From the NCBI GenBank assembly GCA_022843125.1, contig JALHOG010000045.1, positions 1-43,178 of the forward strand: 43,178 nucleotides of DNA. Direction: 5' to 3'. Under the pieces are notes generated by a model. It was not told where the DNA came from. It saw nothing but the letters and a program-made list of their open reading frames with translations, and ran no database searches. This DNA comes from Ilumatobacteraceae bacterium (lineage in GTDB: Bacteria > Actinomycetota > Acidimicrobiia > Acidimicrobiales > Ilumatobacteraceae). Shown piece after piece: positions 1 through 8,344 of this stretch. The position numbers and the translations under genes were made by a program. Positions within the stretch are counted from its first letter, which is position 1, and every line of letters starts with the position of its first letter.

Positions 1-1
1 C

Positions 2-715
2 TCGGGGGCGCCGGCCGCTAGCACGGGCGCCGACGCCGAGGCCGAGGGCACCGTCGCCCGGATGGGCACCGGTCTCGTGCCGGTCACCACCGACACGGGC
101 CTGACGCCGTGGACACCACCCGACCCCGACGCAGTCGGCGTGAGCCGCCGCCAGTTCTTCAACCGGGCGACGATCTCGCTGATGGGCGCCGGCATCGGCA
201 CCTTCTCGGCCGCGTCGTTCGTTGCGTTCCTGTGGCCCACTGCGACCGGCGGCTTCGGCGGCAAGGTGCCCGTTGGGCGCTACGACGACATCATCGCCGG
301 CATCCGCTCCGGTGGCGGGTTCTTCTATGCCCCAGAGGCGCGTGCCTGGATCACGGCGTACCCGGCCGACGCCATCCCGAAGGCCGAGCTCGCCTACGAA
401 GAGGCGATCCTCTCGGGCGTCCGCCGGGGCCTCATCGCCAGCTACCAGAAGTGCCCGCACCTCGGCTGCCGCGTGCCCCAATGCGTGTCGAGCCAGTGGT
501 TCGAATGCGGCTGCCACGGATCGCAGTACAACCGCGTCGGCGAGAAGAAGGGTGGTCCGGCCCCGCGTGGCCTCGACCACTTCCCGCTCGAGTTCTCCCC
601 GGCAAACGACGTCACGGTCAACACGGGCCTCATCATCCAGGGCCGCCCGATCGGGACCAACACCACCGGCCAGGAGGCCGAGGGCCCGCACTGCGTGGGA
701 GCTGCTGAACACTGA
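2..715 (+). CDS. Rieske [2Fe-2S] protein, 5' end outside window
   Basis: Rieske iron-sulfur subunit of a cytochrome bc-type quinol oxidase, expected to pass electrons from quinol to cytochrome c on the outer face of the membrane. Counting from the first Met (position 62): a Tat-like SRRQFF at residues 28-33 followed by one hydrophobic anchor (about 36-58), Rieske box I CPHLGC (C131, H133, C136) and box II CGCHGS (C149, C151, H152). The reading frame is open to the window edge with typical GC3 codon use and no convincing ribosome binding site before Met62, so the start probably lies upstream. It overlaps the next gene by one base (TGATG). A cytochrome b gene may lie just outside the window; that is inference. 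Confidence 0.9.
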   Translation, partial: SGAPAASTGADAEAEGTVARMGTGLVPVTTDTGLTPWTPPDPDAVGVSRRQFFNRATISLMGAGIGTFSAASFVAFLWPTATGGFGGKVPVGRYDDIIAGIRSGGGFFYAPEARAWITAYPADAIPKAELAYEEAILSGVRRGLIASYQKCPHLGCRVPQCVSSQWFECGCHGSQYNRVGEKKGGPAPRGLDHFPLEFSPANDVTVNTGLIIQGRPIGTNTTGQEAEGPHCVGAAEH

Positions 716-1773
716 TGATCGCCCTCGCAACCACCTCGATCGCATGGCTGCTCGTCCTGATCATCACGATCGGGTACATCGTCTACTACGTCCTCAACAA
801 CAGGGCGGCGCGTGACGAACTCGGCTCCGAGATCGAGCTCGCTCCCAACCGGAAGCCTTACTACGACGACGACACCCTCGAGACCAAGCGGCTCGACCGC
901 GTGCTCGGCCTCGGGGTCGCGCTGCTCGCGCTGACCGTCATCGCGTTGCCGGTCTACTGGGTGTTCGAACCGACCCGCCTGGCCGGGGCGCGCGAGGCCC
1001 AGGACGAGACCTTCGTGCGGTGGGGTGGGCGCCTGTACGCCACCACCGCCGACGGCGGGTTCAACTGCGCCGGCTGCCACGGCGCCACCGGTGGCGGCGG
1101 CGTCGCGCCGTTCAACATCGCCGACGCGGTGACGGGCGACGTGCAAGAGGTCACGTGGGTCGCTCCGGCGCTCAACACGATCTTCTACCGATACTCCGAC
1201 GACGAGGTCCGCTTCATCCTGGAATACGGACGGCCGTTCTCGCCCATGTCGCCATGGGGCCTGCGCGGCGGTGGCCCGATGAACGATCAGCAGATCGACA
1301 CCCTCATCGCCTACATGCGCAACTTCCAGATCGAGCGCGAGGGCTGCGCGGAGGGTGAAGGCGATCCGCGGAGCTGTGCGTCGGGTCACCTGCCGTCCGA
1401 GATGCAGGCCGAGATCGATGCCGCGGCCAACAAGGCCGTGGCCGACGGCGAGGCCGGCAGCTACGGCGAGGCGCTCTACAACCTGTCGCTCGGTAGCGGC
1501 GCCTACAGCTGCGCCCGATGCCACACGCCCGGCTGGAGCTGGGGCGATTCCGGCGTCGCCGGTCAGGGCGCGCTCGGACCCAACCTGACGGGCGGGCGCT
1601 CCGCCGAGGTGTTCCCGAACGAGGAAGACATGGTCGCGTTCATCAAGAACGGCTCGGCACTCGGCGCCCGCTACGGCGTCCAGGGTCAGGGAAGCGGCCG
1701 CATGCCCGGCTTCGGTTCGACGCTGACCGACGAGCAGATCCGGGCCATCGTCGAGTACGTGAGGAGCTTGTGA
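715..1773 (+). CDS. membrane-anchored diheme cytochrome c
   Basis: 352-residue c-type cytochrome, likely the electron acceptor of the Rieske protein and donor to a terminal oxidase. Two hydrophobic segments (about residues 5-27 and 64-84) precede two cytochrome c domains with heme motifs CAGCH (118-122) and CARCH (266-270). Met330 in GRMPGFG is a good distal ligand for the second heme; Met178 or Met189 could serve the first. The start overlaps the Rieske stop as TGATG and the end overlaps the next gene in the same way, so the three genes are translationally coupled. Unlike QcrC of mycobacteria, it has an N-terminal pair of membrane segments rather than a C-terminal anchor. Confidence 0.9.
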   Translation: MIALATTSIAWLLVLIITIGYIVYYVLNNRAARDELGSEIELAPNRKPYYDDDTLETKRLDRVLGLGVALLALTVIALPVYWVFEPTRLAGAREAQDETFVRWGGRLYATTADGGFNCAGCHGATGGGGVAPFNIADAVTGDVQEVTWVAPALNTIFYRYSDDEVRFILEYGRPFSPMSPWGLRGGGPMNDQQIDTLIAYMRNFQIEREGCAEGEGDPRSCASGHLPSEMQAEIDAAANKAVADGEAGSYGEALYNLSLGSGAYSCARCHTPGWSWGDSGVAGQGALGPNLTGGRSAEVFPNEEDMVAFIKNGSALGARYGVQGQGSGRMPGFGSTLTDEQIRAIVEYVRSL

Positions 1774-2597
1774 TGTCGGCCGCCCTACTGGCAGTCAACT
1801 GGGAACCCGAGCTCCGCGGCGCGCTCACCGTCATCATCGGCGTGGTCGTGCTCATGGGTTCGGTGTACATGATCATGGCCACCAACATGGGTGCCCGCCT
1901 CGGCTTCCTCGTGGCGTTCGCCGGGTTCGCCGGCTGGATGGCGCTCATGGGCAGCATCTGGTGGATCTACGGCATCGGCCTGCGCGGCGCGACGCCCGAA
2001 TGGAAAGAGGTCCCGGGGAGCACCGTGATCCAGGAGGTCGACCTCCTGCCCGCCGCCGGCGTGCTCGATCAGCCGATCACCGTCACCTCCGACGATCCGG
2101 CCGTCGAAGCGTCGTCGGTGCTGCGCGAGCAGCTCGACGGCGAGGGATGGACCCTCGTCGATGCCGCCGCACCCGAGTTCGGCCAGGCCGAGGCTGCCGC
2201 CACGATCTTCCTGGAGGAAGAGGACGCGCTCGCCCCGGGCGAGTTCAGCGTCACCGCCGTCTACGAGATCGGTGGTGAAGCGAGGCCCAAGCTGTTCGGT
2301 CTCGACGCGCTCGACCAGATCGCGTTCTGGAAGACCCCGTACTACACGCTCGTCGAAGTGGCACCGCTCGAACCGTTGCGGTTGGAGCCGGGCCGCGCCC
2401 CGACGGCGCCGCGTGTCGACGACTCGATGCAGCGCCAGTACGTCTACATGGTGCGCGACCTCGGCTCGCTCCGCGAACCGGCCGCGTACATCACGATCGG
2501 ATCGACGATCATGTTCCTCGTGACGTGCTGGCTGCTCCACCGCCGTGATCGCTACGTCGCCGAGAATCTGAACCGCAAGGCGCTGGCCGCGGCCTGA
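1773..2597 (+). CDS. unrecognised membrane protein between cytochrome c and nuoA
   Basis: I do not recognise a family for this 274-residue protein. It has two N-terminal membrane segments (about 17-37 and 43-66), a large hydrophilic domain of about 165 residues rich in acidic residues, and one C-terminal membrane segment (about 236-255) followed by a basic tail. No heme, Fe-S or other cofactor motif is visible. I chose the ATG at 1773 because it overlaps the cytochrome c stop as TGATG and directly precedes the first membrane helix; the frame is open further upstream. Its place between bc-type and complex I genes suggests an assembly or supercomplex role, which is inference. Confidence 0.75.
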   Translation: MSAALLAVNWEPELRGALTVIIGVVVLMGSVYMIMATNMGARLGFLVAFAGFAGWMALMGSIWWIYGIGLRGATPEWKEVPGSTVIQEVDLLPAAGVLDQPITVTSDDPAVEASSVLREQLDGEGWTLVDAAAPEFGQAEAAATIFLEEEDALAPGEFSVTAVYEIGGEARPKLFGLDALDQIAFWKTPYYTLVEVAPLEPLRLEPGRAPTAPRVDDSMQRQYVYMVRDLGSLREPAAYITIGSTIMFLVTCWLLHRRDRYVAENLNRKALAAA

Positions 2598-2602
2598 TCA
2601 GC

Positions 2603-3112
2603 ATGGGCCAGTACCTGCCGCTCGTGGTCCTGATGGGGCTGGCCATCGCCTTCGGCGGTCTCAGCTTCGTCGCATCCCGCCTGCTGGCACCTCGCCGGCC
2701 GTCGGACGCGAAGCAGGCGCCCTACGAGTGCGGCATCGTGCCGAGCCGTGAACCACCGGAGCGTTTCCCGGTGAGCTTCTACGTGGTGGCCATGCTGTTC
2801 ATCATGTTCGACATCGAGATCATCTTCCTGTACCCGTACGCGGTGCAGGCCGGAGCGCTCGGCCAGTTCGGCTTCTGGGCGATCCTGATGTTCTCGGTCG
2901 TCTTCTTCCTGACCTTCGTCTACGAGGTCGCGCGCGGAGGGCTCGAATGGGGCCCGCTGCACCAATATCGAAGCCTCGAGCGAGACGCCGCCATGGTGTC
3001 TGCCGCCCGCGACTCGTCATCCACCATCCGCCGCGTCGGCCTCGAGGGTCGACTCGATCGTGTGACCGCCGGGGGAGCGGACACTCAACCCGACGACGGC
3101 GTCGCTGCCTAG
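2603..3112 (+). CDS. nuoA: NADH-quinone oxidoreductase subunit A (set 1)
   Basis: Membrane subunit of complex I near the quinone channel. Three membrane segments (about 5-28, 57-80, 88-108), the conserved YECG (41-44) and the acidic FDIE (Asp70, Glu72) are all present. The protein is 169 residues against about 120-145 for typical NuoA; the extra is a polar C-terminal tail of roughly 45 residues without recognisable domains. It begins five bases after the preceding stop and its own TAG overlaps the strong ribosome binding site of nuoB. Confidence 0.95.
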   Translation: MGQYLPLVVLMGLAIAFGGLSFVASRLLAPRRPSDAKQAPYECGIVPSREPPERFPVSFYVVAMLFIMFDIEIIFLYPYAVQAGALGQFGFWAILMFSVVFFLTFVYEVARGGLEWGPLHQYRSLERDAAMVSAARDSSSTIRRVGLEGRLDRVTAGGADTQPDDGVAA

Positions 3113-3117
3113 GAGGT
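3111..3117 (+). promoter_or_regulatory. ribosome binding site of nuoB (set 1)
   Basis: AGGAGGT lies four to five bases before the GTG at 3122 and overlaps the last bases of the nuoA stop codon. This fixes the GTG as the nuoB start. Confidence 0.75.
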
Positions 3118-3121
3118 ACGA

Positions 3122-3703
3122 GTGGGAATCGCCAACGACGTGCTCACCGACGGACTCGGTGGGCTCCACCACAACGTCATCACCGGCAAGCTGGAAGACC
3201 TGATCAACTGGTCTCGATCGCGCTCGTCGTGGCCGGCATCGTTCGGTCTCGCCTGCTGTGCGATCGAGATGATGGCCACCGGTGCCGCCCACTACGACAT
3301 CTCGCGCTTCGGCATGGAGGTGTTCCGGGCGTCGCCGCGACAGGCCGACATCATGATCGTCGCCGGGCGCGTCAGCCAGAAGATGGCTCCCGTGCTGCGC
3401 CAGGTCTACGACCAGATGATGGAGCCCAAGTGGGTCATCTCGATGGGCGTGTGCGCCTCGTCGGGCGGCATGTTCAACAACTACGCGATCGTGCAGGGTG
3501 TCGACCAGGTCGTCCCGGTCGACGTGTACGCGCCGGGTTGCCCTCCCACGCCCGAGACGCTGATCCACGCGATCGAGACCCTCCACGGGCTGATCGAGAA
3601 CACCGAGATCCTCCGCCGCCGGGCGGCCACCGGCACCGGGGCCAACATCCACGTCGAGCAGATCGCGCCGACGTCGATCCCCGTGCTCCTCGGGAGCAAG
3701 TGA
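3122..3703 (+). CDS. nuoB: NADH-quinone oxidoreductase subunit B (set 1)
   Basis: Carries the terminal [4Fe-4S] cluster N2 that reduces quinone. Ligand cysteines are visible as GLACC (C45, C46), SMGVC (C111) and PGCPP (C140). The channel motif FRASPRQ (68-74) is canonical, unlike that of the second copy in this window. At 193 residues the length is typical. The GTG start follows AGGAGGT. The 3' end overlaps nuoC as TGATG. Confidence 0.96.
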   Translation: MGIANDVLTDGLGGLHHNVITGKLEDLINWSRSRSSWPASFGLACCAIEMMATGAAHYDISRFGMEVFRASPRQADIMIVAGRVSQKMAPVLRQVYDQMMEPKWVISMGVCASSGGMFNNYAIVQGVDQVVPVDVYAPGCPPTPETLIHAIETLHGLIENTEILRRRAATGTGANIHVEQIAPTSIPVLLGSK

Positions 3704-4224
3704 TGTCCGACCCAGCGAACCCTGAGCTTGACGCGGCCGTCGCGCCCCCCGAGATCCCCACCATGCACGGCTGCCCGGTCACCGACTCGCTCGGGCAGGT
3801 CGTGCTGCACCCGTCGCGCGAGCAGTACGTCGATGTGGTCAAGGCGCTCGCCGACGAGGGCTACGCCATGTGCATCGACCTCACCGGTGTCGACTACCTG
3901 CAGCACATGGGCCGCTCGGTCGGGCCGGGCGTCTCCCCGGAGCGTTTCGAGGTGGTCGTCAACCTGCTCGACATCACCAACCGGCGCCGCATCCGACTCC
4001 GCGTCCAGGTCCCCGAGACCGACCCGACGCTGCCCACACTGTTCGACCTGCACCCCGGCAGCGAGGCGATGGAGCGCGAGACCTTCGACATGTTCGGCGT
4101 CGTGTTCGACGGCCACCCCGACCTCTCGCGGATCCTGATGCCCGAGGACTGGATCGGCCATCCTCTCCGCAAGGACTACGAGGTCGGCATGATCCCCGTG
4201 CAGTTCAAGGAGGCCCACTCGTGA
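3703..4224 (+). CDS. nuoC: NADH-quinone oxidoreductase subunit C (set 1)
   Basis: The 30-kDa-type subunit of the peripheral arm, packing against NuoD. The signature around ERETFDMFGVVFDGHPDL and the following HPLRKDYE is present near the C-terminus. The start at 3703 gives 173 residues and a TGATG overlap with the nuoB stop; the same frame is open far upstream but that part is the shadow of nuoB. nuoD starts at a GTGA overlap four bases before the end. Confidence 0.94.
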   Translation: MSDPANPELDAAVAPPEIPTMHGCPVTDSLGQVVLHPSREQYVDVVKALADEGYAMCIDLTGVDYLQHMGRSVGPGVSPERFEVVVNLLDITNRRRIRLRVQVPETDPTLPTLFDLHPGSEAMERETFDMFGVVFDGHPDLSRILMPEDWIGHPLRKDYEVGMIPVQFKEAHS

Positions 4225-5543
4225 GTGCCACCATCCACACGGAGGGCGATCAGGAGCTCAAGCCGCGCTCTCAGATCACGGCGCGCGAGCTGATGCGCGA
4301 AGTCGGTGCGGTGCTGCGCATGAGCGAGGCCGAAGCCGCCATGCTCGGCGACCTCCCGGACGACCCCGACGAAGACCAGACGATGGTCATCAACATGGGG
4401 CCCCAGCACCCGTCGACGCACGGCGTGCTCCGCCTGATGCTCGAACTGCAGGGCGAGACCGTGCTGCGATGCAAGCCGATCATCGGCTACCTCCACACGG
4501 GCATGGAGAAGACCGGCGAGAACCTGAGCTACATGCAGGGCGGCACCAACGTCACCCGCATGGACTACCTCAGCCCGTTCAACAACGAACTCGTGTTCTC
4601 GATGGCGACCGAGAAGCTGCTCGGCATCGACGGTGACATCCCCGAGCGGGCCGTGTGGATGCGGATGCTGCTCAGCGAGCTCAACCGCATGAGCAGTCAT
4701 CTGCTGTTCATGGCCACGAACGGCATGGACCTCGGCGCCGTGTCGATGATGATCTACGGCTGGCGTGAACGCGAGGAAGTGCTGCGGTTCTTCCAGAAGG
4801 TCACCGGCTTGCGGATGAACCACAACTTCATCCGGCCCGGTGGCGTCGCCGCCGACCTCCCACCCGGCTGGCGCGACGACGTGCTGCACCTGCTCGACCT
4901 GATCCCGGAACGGCTCGCGGAGTACGACATCTTGATGACCGGCCAGCCCCTCTGGCGCGAGCGTCTGCAGGGTGTCGGTGTCATCACCCCGAACGAGGCG
5001 CTCGCCCTCGGCGCCACCGGCCCGATCCTGCGCTCGACCGGCGTCGCCTGGGACCTGCGCCGTGACATGCCGTACCTGCACTACGACGAGGTCGAATTCG
5101 ATGTGATCGTCGGGTCGTACGGCGATGCGTTCGATCGCTACGCGATCCGTCTCAACGAGATCCGTGAATCGATGAAGATCGTCGGCCAGATCCTCGATCG
5201 CATGCCCCAGGGCGACTACCGCATCCAGGACAAGAAGGTCACGCCGCCCCCGCGCGCACGCATCGACGAGTCGATGGAGGCGCTGATCCACCACTTCAAG
5301 ATCTTCACCGAGGGCTTCAAGGTGCCCGAGGGTGAGGTCTATGTCGGCATCGAGAGCCCGCGCGGCGAGGTCGGCTGCTACATCGCGAGCGACGGTTCGG
5401 CGACGCCGTATCGCATGCACGTACGCGGGCCGTCGTTCGTCAACATCCAATGCCTGCCCCACATGATGCGCGGCGGCCTCGTGGCCGACGCCGTTGCCGT
5501 GATCTCCAGCGTCGACCCGGTGCTGGGCGAGGTCGATCGCTGA
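4221..5543 (+). CDS. nuoD: NADH-quinone oxidoreductase subunit D (set 1)
   Basis: The 49-kDa-type subunit that forms the quinone headgroup site. The quinone ligands are intact: His67 in GPQHPSTHG, Tyr116 in RMDYLSP (equivalent to human NDUFS2 Tyr108) and Asp170 in GMDLGA. At the position of the arginine methylated in mitochondria (NDUFS2 Arg85) this protein has Thr93 in GYLHTGMEK, as I recall for mycobacterial NuoD. The GTG start at 4221 overlaps the nuoC stop (GTGA). 440 residues is the normal actinobacterial length. The stop overlaps the lipoprotein gene as TGATG. Confidence 0.96.
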   Translation: MSATIHTEGDQELKPRSQITARELMREVGAVLRMSEAEAAMLGDLPDDPDEDQTMVINMGPQHPSTHGVLRLMLELQGETVLRCKPIIGYLHTGMEKTGENLSYMQGGTNVTRMDYLSPFNNELVFSMATEKLLGIDGDIPERAVWMRMLLSELNRMSSHLLFMATNGMDLGAVSMMIYGWREREEVLRFFQKVTGLRMNHNFIRPGGVAADLPPGWRDDVLHLLDLIPERLAEYDILMTGQPLWRERLQGVGVITPNEALALGATGPILRSTGVAWDLRRDMPYLHYDEVEFDVIVGSYGDAFDRYAIRLNEIRESMKIVGQILDRMPQGDYRIQDKKVTPPPRARIDESMEALIHHFKIFTEGFKVPEGEVYVGIESPRGEVGCYIASDGSATPYRMHVRGPSFVNIQCLPHMMRGGLVADAVAVISSVDPVLGEVDR

Positions 5544-6274
5544 TGTCGCTCGCCGCTCTGCGTCCGATCGCCGCGACAGCGCTCGTGGGTGTGCTCGTCA
5601 CACTCACGGCGTGCGGCAGCGACGGCGACGACGCGGCCACGACCTCCGCCACCGACACCGCCGGCGACACTGGCGCCGAGGCCGACGAACCCGACAGCGG
5701 GGCGGCGACAGCGACCACTGCGCCGGCGACACCGACGTCGCCCGGCACCGCGACGCCAACCGACTCGGGCCCTGCCGTCACCGCCGCACCGGTTTCCACC
5801 GCACCGCCGATCACGGCGATCGTGCTGGCGCCCTGGGACGATCCGACCGGTACGTACCGCATCGCGTTCCCGTCCGAACCGTCCGAACAACTGCTGCAGG
5901 CGCCACTGCCCGACGGCACCACGCTGCCGGTCACCGCGTACCTCGCCGAACTCGGCGGGGCGACGGCGATCACCTCGTGCACCGCGTTCCCGGCAGGCTC
6001 GGCGGTCGACCCCGTGCCCGTGCTCGACGCTGCGCGCGACGGAGCGCTCGCCAACTTCGGCGGCGAACTCGTCGAGTCGCTCCCGATCGAGCTCCAGGGC
6101 CGTCCCGGAGTGGCGTATCGCGGTGCGATCGGCGAAGCCGGCGCCGTGATCGGCCGGAGCTACCTCGACAGCCTCCAGCTCTGCCAGGGGCTCGTCGTGG
6201 GCGAGCCCGCGGTCATCGATGCCGTCGGACCCGCCTTCCTCGATTCGTTCGAGTTCATCCAGGAGAACGCGTGA
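5543..6274 (+). CDS. putative lipoprotein embedded in the nuo operon
   Basis: 243-residue predicted lipoprotein. A hydrophobic signal segment ends in the lipobox LTAC with Cys24, followed by a low-complexity Thr/Ala/Pro/Asp linker of about 55 residues and then a compact domain of about 150 residues. That domain starts with GTYRIAFPSEP, recalling PsbP/DUF1795-like lipoproteins, but I cannot assign a family. It predicts an extracytoplasmic lipid-anchored protein. It is coupled on both sides (TGATG with nuoD, GTGA with nuoE), so it is made with complex I. A role in assembly or in contact with the bc complex is inference. Confidence 0.8.
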   Translation: MSLAALRPIAATALVGVLVTLTACGSDGDDAATTSATDTAGDTGAEADEPDSGAATATTAPATPTSPGTATPTDSGPAVTAAPVSTAPPITAIVLAPWDDPTGTYRIAFPSEPSEQLLQAPLPDGTTLPVTAYLAELGGATAITSCTAFPAGSAVDPVPVLDAARDGALANFGGELVESLPIELQGRPGVAYRGAIGEAGAVIGRSYLDSLQLCQGLVVGEPAVIDAVGPAFLDSFEFIQENA

Positions 6275-6882
6275 GCCGCCTGACCGATGCCAACGTCGCG
6301 CTGGCGCGCGAGATCATCGCGCGCTACCCGAAGAAGAAGTCCGCGCTGATCCCGCTCGTGCACCTGTCCCAGGAGCAGAACGGGTACGTCACCGAGGACG
6401 CGATGAGACACGTCGCCGAGTTGGTCGACGTCACTCCTGCCGAGGTGTACGGCACCGCGTCGTTCTACGAGATGTTCCGATTCGAGCCGACCGGCAAATA
6501 CCTCATCAACATCTGCGGCACGATGTCGTGCGCGCTGCTCGGGGCGCACGAGTTGATGCACCACGCCGAACACACGCTCGGCGTCAAGGCGGGAAGCACC
6601 ACCCCCGATGGGCTGATCACGCTGCAGCATGCCGAGTGTCAGGCGGCCTGCACCGAGGCACCGACGCTGCAGGTCAACTACCGGCACCGGTATCGCGTCA
6701 CCGCCGACGACTTCGACCACCTCGTCGACGACCTGCGGTCCGGCAAGCTCGACAGCGAGATCCCGCCACACGGCACCCTCGGCCGCAACCGCCAGCACAT
6801 CCCCGTGGATCGCGCCGTCGGCGCCGTCCATCCCGACGACGTGACGAGCGGCCCCGTGTGGCTCGAAGTGAGCCCCTCATGA
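6271..6882 (+). CDS. nuoE: NADH-quinone oxidoreductase subunit E (set 1)
   Basis: The 24-kDa-type subunit of the NADH-oxidising module. It is thioredoxin-like with the [2Fe-2S] cluster N1a ligands C82, C87, C123 and C127 in the usual C-x4-C and C-x3-C spacing. The GTG at 6271 overlaps the lipoprotein stop (GTGA). The last 45 residues after the ferredoxin domain form a polar extension. The stop overlaps the ATG of a 13-codon mini-ORF that leads to nuoF. Confidence 0.94.
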   Translation: MSRLTDANVALAREIIARYPKKKSALIPLVHLSQEQNGYVTEDAMRHVAELVDVTPAEVYGTASFYEMFRFEPTGKYLINICGTMSCALLGAHELMHHAEHTLGVKAGSTTPDGLITLQHAECQAACTEAPTLQVNYRHRYRVTADDFDHLVDDLRSGKLDSEIPPHGTLGRNRQHIPVDRAVGAVHPDDVTSGPVWLEVSPS

Positions 6883-6920
6883 ACACCGGCATGACTCGAG
6901 ACGCAGGAGGGAACCGCTGA
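6879..6920 (+). CDS. 13-codon mini-ORF bridging nuoE and nuoF
   Basis: Reads MNTGMTRDAGGNR. Its ATG overlaps the nuoE stop (ATGA) and its TGA overlaps the nuoF ATG (TGATG). It contains the AGGAGGG that serves as the nuoF ribosome binding site. A ribosome leaving nuoE could translate it and be delivered to nuoF. Whether the peptide itself matters is unknown; it may act only as a coupling device or be a chance reading frame. Confidence 0.4.
   Translation: MNTGMTRDAGGNR
6905..6911 (+). promoter_or_regulatory. ribosome binding site of nuoF
   Basis: AGGAGGG eight bases before the ATG at 6920, inside the mini-ORF that follows nuoE. Confidence 0.65.
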
Positions 6921-8344
6921 TGGGAACGCAATCGCCGTATCCGTGGGCCCCGGGCTTCTATCCCGGTGACCGGCCGCAGGTGGTGACGTCGCGCTTCCAG
7001 TACGAGGACGCACATACCATCGAGCGGTACCACGCCACCGGTGGCTACGAGGGGTTCCGCAAGGCCCTCACCATGGCGCCGGCCGACGTGGCCGACGAGG
7101 TCAAGAAGTCGACGCTGCTCGGACGCGGCGGCGCCGGGTTCCCGGCGGGCACCAAGTGGGGTTTCACGCCACAGGGCGTGTGGCCCCGCTACCTCGTCGT
7201 GAACGGTGACGAGTCCGAGCCGGGCACCTACAAGGATCGGCTCCTCATGGAGTGCGATCCGCACCAGCTCATCGAGGGCTGCCTGATCGCCTGCTACGCC
7301 GCCGGCCTCTCGCGCTGCTTCCTGTACATCCGCGGCGAGATGGCGCTCGCCCAGGAGCGTGTCGCCGCCGCGCTCAACGACGCGTACGCCGCCGGCTACA
7401 TCGGCACCGACATCCTCGGCACGAACTTCAGCGTCGACATCGTCCTGCACTGGGGTGCAGGGGCGTATGTGGTCGGCGAGGAGACCGCGCTGATCGAGTC
7501 GCTCGAAGGCGAGCGCGGCATGCCGCGGCTGAAGCCGCCGTACTTCCCGGCTGCGATCGGCCTGTACGGCAAGCCGACGATCGTCAACAACGTCGAGACG
7601 TTGAGCAACCTCCCGTTCATCGCCCTGAACGGATCGGCCGCGTACACCGCGATCGGCACCGAGACCTCGCCCGGCACGCGCATGATCGCGGTGTCGGGTC
7701 ACGTGAAGCGGCCGGGCGTCTACGAGATCGTCAACGGGTCGACCACCTTCCGCGACCTGCTGTTCGGTGACGAGTTCGCACAGGGCATGCGCGAGGGCCG
7801 CGAGCTCAAGTGCTTCGTACCTGGCGGCGGCTCGGCACCGTGGTTCCTCGCTGATCAACTCGACATCCCGTTCGAGGGCCGGGCAGCCGGCTCCGCCGGG
7901 TCGATGCTCGGATCGGGCGCGGTGATGGTGATGGACGACACCACCGACATCCCCGCTGCGGCGCTCACGCTCGTCAAGTTCTACGCGCACGAATCGTGTG
8001 GCAAGTGCGTCCCGTGCCGCGAGGGCGGCACCTGGCTGTACCGGATCGTCGAGCGCATCGTCGCCGGCGACGGCACCGACGCCGACCTCGAGACGATCCT
8101 CCAGGTCGGCCAGTCGATCTGCCCGGGCAACATGCCCCACGCGTCGAGCGAGCGGCTCGGCCTCGAGGCGGTGCCGTTCCCCTACAAGATGACGACGATC
8201 TGCTTCGTCGGCCCGTCGGCGTACGTGCCGATCCACTCGGCGATGACGCTGTTCCCCGAAGAGTTCGAGTCGCGGATCACCAAGCGCGAGGTGCGTCGTC
8301 TCATCCCTGTCAGCGCGGCCGCCGCCGCAGGAGGTGGCTCCTGA
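6920..8344 (+). CDS. nuoF: NADH-quinone oxidoreductase subunit F (set 1)
   Basis: The NADH-binding, FMN-containing 51-kDa-type subunit. The glycine-rich GRGGAGFPAGTKW (69-80), NGDESEPGTYKDR (95-107) and the N3 cluster motif ESCGKCVPC (C360, C363, C366) are present. The fourth ligand is probably C428 in TTIC. Between the two parts of the cluster domain there is an extra stretch of about 25 residues (about 398-423) beginning SICPGNMPH, which brings an additional Cys401 not present in E. coli-type NuoF. The stop overlaps nuoG as TGATG. Confidence 0.95.
   Translation: MGTQSPYPWAPGFYPGDRPQVVTSRFQYEDAHTIERYHATGGYEGFRKALTMAPADVADEVKKSTLLGRGGAGFPAGTKWGFTPQGVWPRYLVVNGDESEPGTYKDRLLMECDPHQLIEGCLIACYAAGLSRCFLYIRGEMALAQERVAAALNDAYAAGYIGTDILGTNFSVDIVLHWGAGAYVVGEETALIESLEGERGMPRLKPPYFPAAIGLYGKPTIVNNVETLSNLPFIALNGSAAYTAIGTETSPGTRMIAVSGHVKRPGVYEIVNGSTTFRDLLFGDEFAQGMREGRELKCFVPGGGSAPWFLADQLDIPFEGRAAGSAGSMLGSGAVMVMDDTTDIPAAALTLVKFYAHESCGKCVPCREGGTWLYRIVERIVAGDGTDADLETILQVGQSICPGNMPHASSERLGLEAVPFPYKMTTICFVGPSAYVPIHSAMTLFPEEFESRITKREVRRLIPVSAAAAAGGGS
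8329..8335 (+). promoter_or_regulatory. ribosome binding site of nuoG
   Basis: AGGAGGT eight bases before the ATG at 8344, inside the end of nuoF. It supports 8344 as the nuoG start. Confidence 0.65.

Noticed and set aside
1518..1772. Upstream extension of the unknown membrane protein into the cytochrome c gene
   Set aside because: The extra residues are an Arg-rich shadow of cytochrome c; the ATG at 1773 with a TGATG overlap is far better.
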